Positions 56,093 through 64,000 of a DNA stretch of 64,000 bases are shown here, piece by piece. Below the pieces are notes generated by a model. The model ran no database searches. It was not told the DNA's origin and saw nothing but the letters and a program-made list of their open reading frames with translations. Made by a program: the position numbers and the translations under genes. Each line of letters starts with the position of its first letter. Position 1 is the stretch's first letter. Source of the DNA: Sulfomarinibacter sp963733915 (GTDB lineage Bacteria; Acidobacteriota; Thermoanaerobaculia; Thermoanaerobaculales; Sulfomarinibacteraceae); contig CAVTEP010000011.1 of assembly GCA_963733915.1 (NCBI GenBank), positions 1-64,000 of the forward strand, given 5' to 3'.

Positions 56093-56285
56093 GACTATGG
56101 GCTATGGGGCTACGAGGCCTATGAGGGCCGCCCGCCGGCCCGGATGCTGGACGCTGGGTGTCAGAATATTGGATGTTGGATGTCGGATGCGAAACTGACG
56201 GGAAATCCCAGCCTGCCGTGTCCAGGGGTGGGTGGGCGGGAATTCCTAATTCCTAATTCCTAATTCCGAATTCCGAATTCATCAT
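56093..56285. repeat. clustered short tandem repeats upstream of rmlA
   Basis: Degenerate GGGCTAT (56095-56127), GGATGTTGGATGTCGGATG (56170-56189), then AATTCCT units in tandem and CCGAATT words (56240-56285), inverse of the GGAATTAG arm at 39972. The interval 56029-56324 contains no other gene. A TGGGTGGGCGGGAATTCC core lies at 56227-56243. Confidence 0.8.
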
Positions 56286-56324
56286 TCGGCCCTGTGTTAT
56301 CGTTGCGCCGATGGAGAGAATCGC

Positions 56325-57215
56325 ATGAAGGGCATCGTTCTCGCGGGTGGCTCCGGCACCCGCCTCCACCCAGTCACCAGCGTCGTCAGCAAGCAGCTCC
56401 TACCGGTCTACGACAAGCCGATGGTCTACTACCCGTTGAGCCTTCTGATGCTGGCCGGTATCCGCGAGGTGCTCATCATCTCGACGCCGCGAGACCTGCC
56501 CTCGTTTCGTGACCTCCTCGGAGACGGCGGCCGTTTCGGCGTGAGCTTCGACTACTGCGAGCAGCGTCGGCCCGAGGGCCTTGCACAGGCCTTCCTGCTC
56601 GGGCGCGAATTCCTCGACGGCTCGCCCGCGTGCCTGGTGCTCGGCGACAATATCCTCCACGGCCATGGGCTGACGGGTATGCTCAGCGAATGCGCCGCCC
56701 TCACCGACGGTGCTCGCATCTTCGGCTATCGGGTGCGCGATCCGGAGCGTTATGGCGTCGTCGAGTTTGACGGCGAAGGCCGCGCCCTCTCCATCGAAGA
56801 AAAGCCCGCAAAGCCGCGCAGCCCGTACGCCGTACCGGGGCTCTACTTCTACGGACCGGACGTCTGCGATCTCGCGGCCGAGCTCAAGCCGAGCGCGCGC
56901 GGCGAGCTCGAAATCACCGATCTCAACCGACGCTATCTCGAGCAGGGCAGGATGGCCGTGACCGTGCTCGACCGCGGATTCGCCTGGCTCGACGCCGGCA
57001 CCCATCGCAGTCTTATCGAGGCCTCGAATTTCATCGAGGCGATCGAAGAGCGGCAGGGGCTCAAGGTCGGATGCCTGGAGGAAATCGCCTGGAACCAGGG
57101 CTGGATCACTACCGAGAGCTTCCGGTGCGAGGTCGAAGCCGCCGGCGGTTCGAGCTATGGTGCGTACCTCAGAGAGGTGCTGGAGGCCGCGGAGGACGCC
57201 GGTGCGCGTGATTGA
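56325..57215 (+). CDS. rmlA: glucose-1-phosphate thymidylyltransferase
   Basis: 296 residues. Makes dTDP-glucose, the first step of dTDP-rhamnose synthesis. LAGGSGTRLHP, KQLLPVYDKPMVYYPL, GDNILHGHGL and YGVVEFD are diagnostic. GGAGAGAATCGC precedes the ATG. First of rmlA-rmlC-rmlB, each overlapping or closely spaced. Confidence 0.97.
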   Translation: MKGIVLAGGSGTRLHPVTSVVSKQLLPVYDKPMVYYPLSLLMLAGIREVLIISTPRDLPSFRDLLGDGGRFGVSFDYCEQRRPEGLAQAFLLGREFLDGSPACLVLGDNILHGHGLTGMLSECAALTDGARIFGYRVRDPERYGVVEFDGEGRALSIEEKPAKPRSPYAVPGLYFYGPDVCDLAAELKPSARGELEITDLNRRYLEQGRMAVTVLDRGFAWLDAGTHRSLIEASNFIEAIEERQGLKVGCLEEIAWNQGWITTESFRCEVEAAGGSSYGAYLREVLEAAEDAGARD

Positions 57216-57766
57216 CGAGCCGCTGCCCGGCATCAAGATCCTCGCTCCTGAGGTTCACTACCGACGACCGCGGCTTTTTCATGGAGTCCTATAACCGAGA
57301 CCGGTTTGCAGAGCTCGGCATCACCCGCAATTTCGTCCAGGACAACCACTCACAGTCGTCGCGTGGCGTGCTGCGCGGCCTCCACTACCAGCTGGGACAT
57401 CCGCAGGCCAAGCTCGTTCGCGTCACCCGCGGCAGGGTCTTTGACGTCGTCGTTGACATCCGCCGCGGCAGCCCGAGCTTTGCGCGCTGGGCCGGCATCG
57501 AGCTTGGCGAGGACAATCGGCTCTGCCTTTTCGCCCCCGAGGGCTTTGCCCACGGCTTTCTGGTGCTGAGCGACATCGCCGATTTTCAGTACAAATGCTC
57601 GGACTGCTTTTCCGCCGCAGAAGAACGGGGCCTGCCGTGGGACGATCCCGAAATCGGCATCGACTGGCCCCTCGAAAATCTCGAACCCCTGTTGTCGGAC
57701 CGCGATCGCGGATGGCGGCCCCTCAGAGAGGTATCGGCCGACCAACTCCCGACGTTCTTGCCGTGA
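57202..57766 (+). CDS. rmlC: dTDP-4-dehydrorhamnose 3,5-epimerase, one apparent frameshift
   Basis: About 187 residues after repair. Epimerises dTDP-4-keto-6-deoxyglucose at C3 and C5. GTG start at 57202 with GGAGG upstream, overlapping the rmlA end. DRGFFMESYN, QDNHSQSSRGVLRGLHYQ (catalytic His) and FVLS-like GFAHGFLVLSD are complete. The N terminus reads RVIDEPLPGIKILAPEVHY and then loses frame near 57262; removing one C gives YDDRGFF. The total length agrees with one extra base. Confidence 0.93.
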
Positions 57767-58830
57767 ACGAAATCACCCATCATCCGCGATCACTGCTGGT
57801 CACCGGTGGCGCCGGGTTCATCGGCTGCAACCTCGTGCGCCACCTTCTCCGGACTGACCTCGAGATTCGGCTGGTCAACGTCGACGCCCTCACCTATGCC
57901 GGACACCTGGCCAACCTCGACGGCGTGGCCGAGGCCCACGGCCCACGCCACACATTCATCCGCGCGGACATCCGTGACGCGGGCACGATGCAACAGATCT
58001 TTGACGACCATGGAATTGACACCGTGGTCCATCTCGCCGCGGAGAGCCACGTCGACCGCTCGATCGACGGCCCGTTGGACTTTGTCGATACCAACGTCCG
58101 CGGGACCGCAAATCTGCTCGAGGCGGCGCGCTCAGCCTGGCGCGACCGGACCGACGTCCGTTTCCACCACGTCAGCACCGACGAGGTCTTTGGCACGCTC
58201 GGTTCTGACGGTCTGTTCACCGAGACGACACCCTACGATCCATCGAGCCCGTACTCGGCCTCGAAGGCCGCCGCCGATCATCTGGTGCGCGCCTGGCACC
58301 GGACCTATGGCCTGCCCGTCTCCCTCTCCAACTGCTCGAACAATTACGGGCCCTACCAGTTTCCCGAAAAGCTCATCCCGCTGATGATCCGCAGCGCCAT
58401 CGCCGGCACGACGCTGCCCGTCTACGGCGAGGGCGCCAACGTCCGCGACTGGCTTCATGTCGAGGACCACTGCCGCGCCATCGATCTGGTGGTGCGGCGC
58501 GGCCGGCCCGGCCGGACCTACAATGTCGGCGGCAACAACGAACGAACCAACCTCGAAGTCGTGCACTCGCTGTGCGACATCCTCGACGAGCTGCGGCCCG
58601 GCGGCGGCTCGCGACGGGACCTGATCGAGTTCGTGACCGACCGGCCGGGTCACGATCTGCGCTACGCCATCGACGCCAGCCGACTCGGCACCGAGCTGGG
58701 ATGGACCGCGACCTATGACTTCGACGCCGGGTTGCGGGCCACCGTCGAGTGGTACCTCGACAACCAGGATTGGTGCGAGGAGGTCATGCGTGACCGCTAC
58801 GACGGCGAACGGCTCGGACTCACCACATAG
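57763..58830 (+). CDS. rmlB: dTDP-glucose 4,6-dehydratase
   Basis: 355 residues, extended short-chain dehydrogenase. Oxidises and dehydrates dTDP-glucose using tightly bound NAD. GGAGFIG for NAD, HLAAESHVDRSI, STDEVFG, the catalytic YSASK and NNYGPYQFPEKLIP are present. GTG at 57763 overlaps the rmlC stop (GTGA). rmlD (the final reductase) is not found next to it, so rhamnose or another 6-deoxysugar may be completed elsewhere. Confidence 0.97.
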   Translation: MNEITHHPRSLLVTGGAGFIGCNLVRHLLRTDLEIRLVNVDALTYAGHLANLDGVAEAHGPRHTFIRADIRDAGTMQQIFDDHGIDTVVHLAAESHVDRSIDGPLDFVDTNVRGTANLLEAARSAWRDRTDVRFHHVSTDEVFGTLGSDGLFTETTPYDPSSPYSASKAAADHLVRAWHRTYGLPVSLSNCSNNYGPYQFPEKLIPLMIRSAIAGTTLPVYGEGANVRDWLHVEDHCRAIDLVVRRGRPGRTYNVGGNNERTNLEVVHSLCDILDELRPGGGSRRDLIEFVTDRPGHDLRYAIDASRLGTELGWTATYDFDAGLRATVEWYLDNQDWCEEVMRDRYDGERLGLTT

Positions 58831-58940
58831 AGTTTTGAGTGTCTGAGTTCTGAGTTTTGAGTTCCCGCCCGCCCTCCCACAATTGGGCAGCCGAACCCGG
58901 GTGGGTGGGGGACAACTCAAAACTCGAAAACTGAAAACTA
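58831..58940. repeat. converging-gene hairpin of TTTTGAG heptamers
   Basis: AGTTTTGAGTGTCTGAGTTC and TGAGTTTTGAG at the left begin right after the rmlB stop. The right arm (AACTCAAAACTCG, AAAACTGAAAAC) is inverted and reaches the porin stop at 58938. The core is rich in CCCGCCCGCCC and GGGTGGGTGGGGG. Same word family as 35765 and 60366. Confidence 0.9.
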
Positions 58941-60293
58941 AAAAACGAGTTGCACCATCGTCCGGACACGGTAATCCACCTGATTGGGAGCCTTTGAGAT
59001 CGGGGCTGCCTCGCCGTTGATCACGGCGTTCGGGTCGGCCGCGAATTCTCTTTGCAGACGTGACACGTCGATCATCAGCACGTTGCGCCAACCGGGAAGA
59101 CGATAGCCGACCGCCGCCGAGATCTCGGAGATCTTCGCCTCGATGGCCGGCGCCCATGCCCCGTCACTCCACACCTCTGGAATTCCAAGACCGGAGTCCA
59201 TCGCTTTCTGGTAGGTCGGGTCGACCAAGCGGGTGATCTCGGCGTACCGGGTCCGCAGCTCGATTCGACCGGGCACGACGTAGTAACCGACGGCGGCGCG
59301 ATAGCCCTCGCGATCGAAATCGTCATCGAAGACATCGAAGTCGTAGGACTCGTTACCCCACTCAAGATCGACCGACCACCCGCGATAGCGAGCGATTGCG
59401 GCCAGATTGTATCCGTGTTCCGTGAACTCCAGATTGCTGTCACTGGAGTTGGAATACGCCGACCCGAGAACTCCCAGCTTGAACCGTTCAGAATGCTCTA
59501 CATCCCCGACCTGACGCCAGTCGACGAAGCCCCACGGATGGTAGCCGACCCGAAGCGCCACCAGATGACCATGATCGCCATTGGACAGGCTGTTGGTGCT
59601 TCGCCCCTGCCACAAGCCGAGCTGATACTCAAAGGTAGGCGTCGACGTGGAACCCCGAAGTCCCTGCAGTTGCACACCTTGAGAACGGTAGAGCGTCATA
59701 CCGCCGGTCGCAAAACCGGTGTCGGCATACCAGCTAACGCCGAAACGGTCGGCGCCGCCGCCGGGATACCGCGGACCGGGCTGAGAGGCGTTACCGACGT
59801 CGATGTCGGTTTCGCCGTACATCAGCGAGCGATCCACCATCCCGAGCGCCGAGCCGGCGTTCATGAACTCGAGTCCGTAGGCGATCTTGTTGCGACCGGC
59901 GCCGAGGCGGACGAGGTCCGAAAACGCATACTCGACCCAGAGGTCGTTGGCGTTGAGCCCCTGGCTCGGCTCCAACTGCACGTGAATGAAATAGGTGAAT
60001 CGCGGGTCGCCCGCAAAACCCGTGAAATAGAGGCGGGCACGGCGGATGTAGAAGTTGGAGTAGTCCTCCTGGTTGTAACGGATCAGCGGGTCATAGTCGA
60101 CGTAGGTATAGCGCACCTGGAGCAGACCGTTGATTCGGAGCGCAAACCGGCCGTCGCTCGAGTTCAATCGAAAGCCCTGATCGTAGAAGACCTTCAGGGG
60201 GTTCTTCGGCTGTTCGGCATCTTCGGCCGCCGCCCACGGCGCCGCAACCTGGAGCACCAGAAGCAGCACCATCAAAGCCATGAGAACCCTCAT
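58938..60293 (-). CDS. phosphate-selective-type outer-membrane porin
   Basis: 451 residues. Signal peptide MALMVLLLVLQVAAPWAAA. After a linker (KNPLKVFYDQGFRLNSSDGRFALRINGLLQVRYTYVD), the pattern of the porin O/P family is clear (FYIRRARLYFTGFAGDPRFTYFIHVQLE), and the protein ends in F. It forms a channel for phosphate, polyphosphate or anions in the outer membrane. A TATACT-like -10 lies at 60323-60328 upstream. The two-component pair begins next door on the same strand. Confidence 0.88.
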   Translation of the reverse strand: MRVLMALMVLLLVLQVAAPWAAAEDAEQPKNPLKVFYDQGFRLNSSDGRFALRINGLLQVRYTYVDYDPLIRYNQEDYSNFYIRRARLYFTGFAGDPRFTYFIHVQLEPSQGLNANDLWVEYAFSDLVRLGAGRNKIAYGLEFMNAGSALGMVDRSLMYGETDIDVGNASQPGPRYPGGGADRFGVSWYADTGFATGGMTLYRSQGVQLQGLRGSTSTPTFEYQLGLWQGRSTNSLSNGDHGHLVALRVGYHPWGFVDWRQVGDVEHSERFKLGVLGSAYSNSSDSNLEFTEHGYNLAAIARYRGWSVDLEWGNESYDFDVFDDDFDREGYRAAVGYYVVPGRIELRTRYAEITRLVDPTYQKAMDSGLGIPEVWSDGAWAPAIEAKISEISAAVGYRLPGWRNVLMIDVSRLQREFAADPNAVINGEAAPISKAPNQVDYRVRTMVQLVF

Positions 60294-60365
60294 CTACTAC
60301 CCCCAAAGCCTCAACCAGGGACAGTATACGCGCGATTTGTGGGGGTTTTCACAAGCAAAAACCAG

Positions 60366-60482
60366 GTTCTCGATTTTCAACTTCTCAAGTTTTGAATTCC
60401 GTCCAACCACCGAGGAATGCATCCCAAAGAAGGGGAGGATGGGTGGGAATTGAGAACTCAGAATTCAGAACTGAAAATTGAT
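60366..60482. repeat. 3'-end inverted short-repeat element
   Basis: TTCTCGATTTTCAACTTCTC (left) faces GAATTGAGAACTC and GAATTCAGAACTG (right, 60447-60473) around a core with CCAACCACC and GGGGAGGATGGGTGGG. The right arm ends one base from the NtrC stop at 60483. Words overlap those of the TTTTGAG family. Confidence 0.75.
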
Positions 60483-61862
60483 TCAATCCACCGCTATTTC
60501 GAGGTGTTTGATCTTCTCCCAAAGGGTCTTGCGGCTGATGCCGAGCAGTTCGGCGGCTTCTGTTCGCCGTCCCTGGGTGGCCGTGAGAGCTGAACGGATG
60601 GCCTCCGTTTCGGCGCGTTCGACCGCCTCCTGGATCGGCATCACCGGTACTGGCTCACCGACCACAGTAGTAGGCCGCTTGCCGCCACGCAGATTCGGCG
60701 GCAGTTCCGCAACCGTGACCACCGGACCGCGACAGAAGAGGACCGCCCGTTCGATCACGTTTCGCAGCTCGCGCACATTCCCCGGCCACGAGTACTTTTC
60801 GAGGAGCTCGATCGCCCCGTCGTCGAAGCCACCGATGTCGCGTCGGCGGTCGGCGGCAAACTCACGCAGGAACGCTTCGGCGAGCAGCGGGACGTCCTCC
60901 TGCCGTTCCCGAAGCGGCGGCAGATCGATCGCGACGGTGTTGACGCGAAAGTAGAGGTCCTCACGAAATCGTCCCTGCCGGATTTCTTCCTCGAGCGAAC
61001 GAACCGACGCGGAAACAATCCGCACGTCGACATCGACGGGACGGTTCGATCCGAGCCGTTCGATCTGCCGTTCCTGGAGGACCCGCAGCAATTTGACCTG
61101 AAAGCTCAGTGGCAGCTCGCCAATCTCGTCCAAAAACAGCGTTCCGCCGCTTGCGGCCTCGAAGCGGCCGATGCGACGTTCATTGGCGCCCGTGAATGCG
61201 CCCTTCTCCGAGCCGAAAAGCTCGGACTCGATCAGCGATTCGGGCAGCGAGGCGCAGCTCACCCGCACGTACGGCTTGGAACGCCGGTTCGAGTTGAAGT
61301 GGATGGCCGACGCCACCATTTCCTTACCGGTGCCGCTCTCGCCGTGAACGATGACCGACGCATCCGAATCGGCCACCAGCCGGATGAGCTCGAAGACCTC
61401 CTGCATCGGTCTGGATTTCCCGATGATGTTGGAGTATGAGTGGCGCTGTTCGAGTTGCGCTTGAAGACGCACATTCTGCTCACGCAGGATTCGCACCGAA
61501 CACACGTTGGTCAACCGGACCGCCAGCTGAGCCATTGAAAAAGGCTTGGCAATGAAGTCGGCGGCCCCCTCTCGCATCGCCTCCACCGCCCGGTCTACAG
61601 TTCCGTGCGCGGTGATGATGACCACCGTCGTGTCGGGGCTGAGCGCCTTGATCCGTCTCAGGAGCTCGATGCCGCCAAGCCGGGGCATGACGAGGTCGGT
61701 GAGCACCAGATCATGCTGGTGCTGCTCGAAGAGCGCGGCGCCCTTGACGCCGTCCTCGGCCACGTCGACCGCCCAACCCTCCTTCCGCAGGGCATCGGCC
61801 ATCGTGATCCGAAGCAGCGGCTCGTCTTCGACGATCAGCAGTCGATGTCCACCGATCTTCAT
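60483..61862 (-). CDS. NtrC-family response regulator (sigma-54 activator)
   Basis: 459 residues. Receiver with VEDEP and phospho-acceptor D56 (LTDLVMP), AAA+ domain with GESGTGKE, intact GAFTGA, GGTLFLDEIGELP and RERQEDVPLLA, and Fis-type HTH at the end (TQGRRTEAAELLGISRKTLWEKI). Fully canonical, unlike the regulator at 44164. Activates sigma-54 promoters after phosphorylation by the kinase downstream of it in sequence (61859-63331), whose stop its start overlaps (ATGA). Confidence 0.95.
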   Translation of the reverse strand: MKIGGHRLLIVEDEPLLRITMADALRKEGWAVDVAEDGVKGAALFEQHQHDLVLTDLVMPRLGGIELLRRIKALSPDTTVVIITAHGTVDRAVEAMREGAADFIAKPFSMAQLAVRLTNVCSVRILREQNVRLQAQLEQRHSYSNIIGKSRPMQEVFELIRLVADSDASVIVHGESGTGKEMVASAIHFNSNRRSKPYVRVSCASLPESLIESELFGSEKGAFTGANERRIGRFEAASGGTLFLDEIGELPLSFQVKLLRVLQERQIERLGSNRPVDVDVRIVSASVRSLEEEIRQGRFREDLYFRVNTVAIDLPPLRERQEDVPLLAEAFLREFAADRRRDIGGFDDGAIELLEKYSWPGNVRELRNVIERAVLFCRGPVVTVAELPPNLRGGKRPTTVVGEPVPVMPIQEAVERAETEAIRSALTATQGRRTEAAELLGISRKTLWEKIKHLEIAVD

Positions 61863-63331
61863 GCCGTACCTTTCTCGTCACCGTCGTCGGCCATTGCCGA
61901 CATGATGACACGAAACGTGGTGCCGCGACCAACCGAGGTTTCGAGTTCGATCCTGCCACCGTGTGCGGCGACGATGCTGCCGCTCACCGCGAGCCCCAGC
62001 CCGGTGCCCTCACCGACCTCGCGGGTTGTGAAAAACGGATCGAAAATCTGGTCGCGGATTGCGGCGGGGATCCCGTGTCCGGTGTCTCGAACTTCGGCGA
62101 TGACCTTGCCGCCGCGGACCCGTGTCCGCAGAAAGAGCCTCCCGCCATCCTTCATGGCGTCCAGGGCATTGAGCACGAGGTTGAGGAAGAGCTGCTCCAT
62201 CTGGAAGTGATCAGCTTCGACCACCGCCGGGTTTTCATCGAGATCCAAATTGACCTCGATCCCGGCCGCCCGCAGCTGGTAGGCCACGAGCTCGACGACA
62301 TGCCGGAGATTGTGGTTGATGGAGGTCGGTTCGAGAACGATTTCCCGGGGGCGGGCGAAGTTGAGGAGGTTGGCGACCGTGCGCTCGATGCGTCTGAGGC
62401 CGTCGGCGATGAGCTGCAAGTAACGGTTGCGCATCTCCTCGTCGTCGGGGTTGTTGCGCATGTTCTCGATGCTCGCGAGCACCCCCGCAAGGGGATTATT
62501 GACCTCGTGCGCGACGCCCGCGGCAAGGGTCCCCACGGCGACCATCTTTTCGGTGTGCGCGAGCTGCGCACGCTGCAGCTCCTCCCGCTCGTGCGCCGCT
62601 TCCAGCTCATCCATCATGAGGTTGAAAACCTCGCCCAGCTCGGCAACCTCGTCGCCACGTCGGGTCGGTGCACGGACCGTCAGATCTCCCTCGCCGGCCC
62701 GCTTCATGGTCTGGTTGAGATTGATGATCGGTGAAATCAAGGTCTCCACATAGAGCGCGGTCATGATCGAGTTGCCGAGCATCAACACCAACGCCACGAG
62801 GGCGGCGCGTTTCCGAACATCGCGGACCTGGCGCTCGATCGGCTCCAATGAAAAACCCACCGCGACGGTCCCCAGAACCTCCCCCTCATCCGTCATCACC
62901 GTGCGAACCTCGAGCACCTCCTCGCCGTTCTCGTCGACCTGTTGGTCCGCCCGCACCGGAACGCCGATTTCGTCGGGGGAAAGCGCCCGGACGAACGGCC
63001 GGCCCACCATCTCAGACCGGCTCGCGTGGCTGACGACGCCGGAACTCTCGGCGACCAGCACGTAGCGCATGATGTCCCGGTTGCGCGCCATGACCTCGGC
63101 GACATAGCTCTCGATCAGCCCGTCATCGCCGGCCCCGACCTGTTGTCGACCCTCGACGTAGGTGATGGGTAGGGCCATCGCCTCCGCGATACTCGTTCCG
63201 CGACTGACGATCGCATCAAAAAGGGTCCGGCGCTGGTACATCGCGCCGAGCACCGCGACGAGGGTCATGGTCACCACGATCAACGTGTTCGAGTAGAGGA
63301 AAAACCGGATCCGGAGACCGAGCTTGATCAT
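61859..63331 (-). CDS. sensor histidine kinase
   Basis: 490 residues. Membrane helix at 10-32, extracytoplasmic sensor (about 35-175), second helix at 176-198, HAMP (SPIINLNQTMKRAGEGDLTV), phospho-acceptor H275 in AGVAHEVNNPLAG and a HATPase_c domain (FLNLVLNALDAM, DTGHGIP, FDPFFTTREVGEGTGLGLAV). The cognate response regulator overlaps it. It overlaps the CobA-HemD gene upstream by four bases, so heme/siroheme biosynthesis and this sensor share a transcript. Confidence 0.95.
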   Translation of the reverse strand: MIKLGLRIRFFLYSNTLIVVTMTLVAVLGAMYQRRTLFDAIVSRGTSIAEAMALPITYVEGRQQVGAGDDGLIESYVAEVMARNRDIMRYVLVAESSGVVSHASRSEMVGRPFVRALSPDEIGVPVRADQQVDENGEEVLEVRTVMTDEGEVLGTVAVGFSLEPIERQVRDVRKRAALVALVLMLGNSIMTALYVETLISPIINLNQTMKRAGEGDLTVRAPTRRGDEVAELGEVFNLMMDELEAAHEREELQRAQLAHTEKMVAVGTLAAGVAHEVNNPLAGVLASIENMRNNPDDEEMRNRYLQLIADGLRRIERTVANLLNFARPREIVLEPTSINHNLRHVVELVAYQLRAAGIEVNLDLDENPAVVEADHFQMEQLFLNLVLNALDAMKDGGRLFLRTRVRGGKVIAEVRDTGHGIPAAIRDQIFDPFFTTREVGEGTGLGLAVSGSIVAAHGGRIELETSVGRGTTFRVIMSAMADDGDEKGTA

Positions 63332-64000
63332 CGGACGTCTCTTCCGACGAGGCGTGAGTAACCGGCTATGGACGCCACCAGTTCGTCCCCATTGACGTCC
63401 TCGGCAAGCTCATGCACCGCGGACCACCCTCGTTCCCGCGCCCTGACAGCTGCCGCCGCTCCAACGCACCAGGCCTGTACGTTGTCCTCCCATCCGGGCC
63501 CGCCGCGCTCCTCGTCAAGCCAGTCGACCTCGGCGGGGCTGAACACGACGCAACCCGTCAACGGCACGGCGCCCATCACCACCCGTGCCGCCGGGGTCAC
63601 CGGCAGCGGGAGCATCACGATTTCCGCGCCCGCATATTCGAGCACCTTGCCATTCCCGGGTCGAGACGCCGGCAGGAGCAGGCGCTGCCCCGCGAGCGGC
63701 AGCCGCGAGACCCAGTCGAGGGTTTCGGCGTGGCGAATCGTCGGGCCGAAGGCGAACAACGCCGGCGGCTGCAGACCGGCCGCTTCGATCGCCGCTGGCA
63801 GCTCGGCGACGGTCGAGATGACGCGTCTTTGGGCGGAGGTGGTGCCCTGCTCGACCATGACCGCCGGTGTCGCCGGATCCATCCCGTGCTCGAGCAGGGC
63901 TGCAACCACCTGCGGCAGGGCAGCGACACCCATGTAGCCGACCACGGTCGAATGGGTGTCCTGAGCGAGGAGATCCCAGCGTACCTGCGGCCCGTCCGAC
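63328..64000 (-). CDS. uroporphyrinogen-III methyltransferase/synthase fusion, C-terminal part
   Basis: Runs off the right edge; 224 codons are seen. The left part of the visible protein is the end of CobA/SUMT (HSTVVGYMGVAALPQVVAALL, GMDPATPAVMVEQGTTSAQRRV). After residue about 95 it becomes a HemD-like uroporphyrinogen-III synthase (LPLAGQRLLLPASRPGNGKVLEYAGAEIVMLPL, GAVPLTGCVVFSPAEVDWL). The fusion leads to siroheme or heme. N-terminal SAM-binding motifs are outside the window. Confidence 0.88.
   Translation of the reverse strand, partial: SDGPQVRWDLLAQDTHSTVVGYMGVAALPQVVAALLEHGMDPATPAVMVEQGTTSAQRRVISTVAELPAAIEAAGLQPPALFAFGPTIRHAETLDWVSRLPLAGQRLLLPASRPGNGKVLEYAGAEIVMLPLPVTPAARVVMGAVPLTGCVVFSPAEVDWLDEERGGPGWEDNVQAWCVGAAAAVRARERGWSAVHELAEDVNGDELVASIAGYSRLVGRDVR

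Overview
The window is G+C-rich, densely coded bacterial chromosome. The gene repertoire points to a Gram-negative, envelope-elaborate, heterotrophic bacterium of the Acidobacteriota (Thermoanaerobaculia-like) or a close neighbour. This is inference from gene families, since no rRNA or tRNA is present. The supporting features are PEGA-domain and TPR secreted proteins, a membrane Ser/Thr kinase with a TPR-rich front half, a helix-turn-helix/EIIA fusion, a large TonB-dependent receptor, a small secreted protein of a type common in Acidobacteria, and separate glycyl-tRNA synthetase alpha and beta subunits. I saw no CRISPR array, prophage or transposase.

Layout. 1-5,000: a truncated exported amidohydrolase, an outer-membrane beta-barrel with a small partner protein, and a MalT-like LuxR regulator. 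4,965-8,500: a 96-bp tandem palindromic repeat, a cardiolipin synthase, a radical SAM enzyme, and a relic of ppdK. 8,500-21,300: an envelope region with two PEGA proteins, a CxxC thioredoxin-like exported protein, a Skp-like chaperone, two TPR proteins (one with a transglutaminase-like domain), a TonB receptor, a DUF3313-like protein and an exported kinase-fold protein. 21,600-35,000: core metabolism with ppdK-glyS-glyQ, a lipoprotein beta-propeller, etfBA, a CLC channel and acpP-fabF. 35,000-41,500: the HTH-EIIA protein, then a five-gene operon of overlapping reading frames (P-loop NTPase, LOG protein, amidohydrolase, cNMP/TPR protein, peptide deformylase), and a DnaJ-like protein. 41,500-49,500: a signalling block (TPR-kinase; FHA/GAF/degenerate AAA+/Fis regulator; DUF4388 protein; transglutaminase) coupled to nusB and ribH. 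49,500-56,000: a metal-uptake operon (DtxR-type regulator, binding protein, barrel, ATPase, two permeases) with an operator, then phhB and a c-type cytochrome. 56,300-64,000: rmlA-rmlC-rmlB, a porin, an NtrC-type regulator with its histidine kinase, and a truncated CobA-HemD fusion.

Two things cut across the window. First, six genes (cls, ppdK twice, the FHA regulator, the metal-binding lipoprotein, rmlC, the propeller lipoprotein) each become normal if one base is removed or added. This looks like residual indel error in the assembly rather than a set of pseudogenes. Second, gene 3' ends repeatedly carry AT-rich tandem 7-8-mers arranged as inverted arms around a G/C-rich core with CCCACCC/GGGTGGG runs. 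The same 7-mer words recur at distant loci. This intergenic repeat system is the most unusual structure I can see here.
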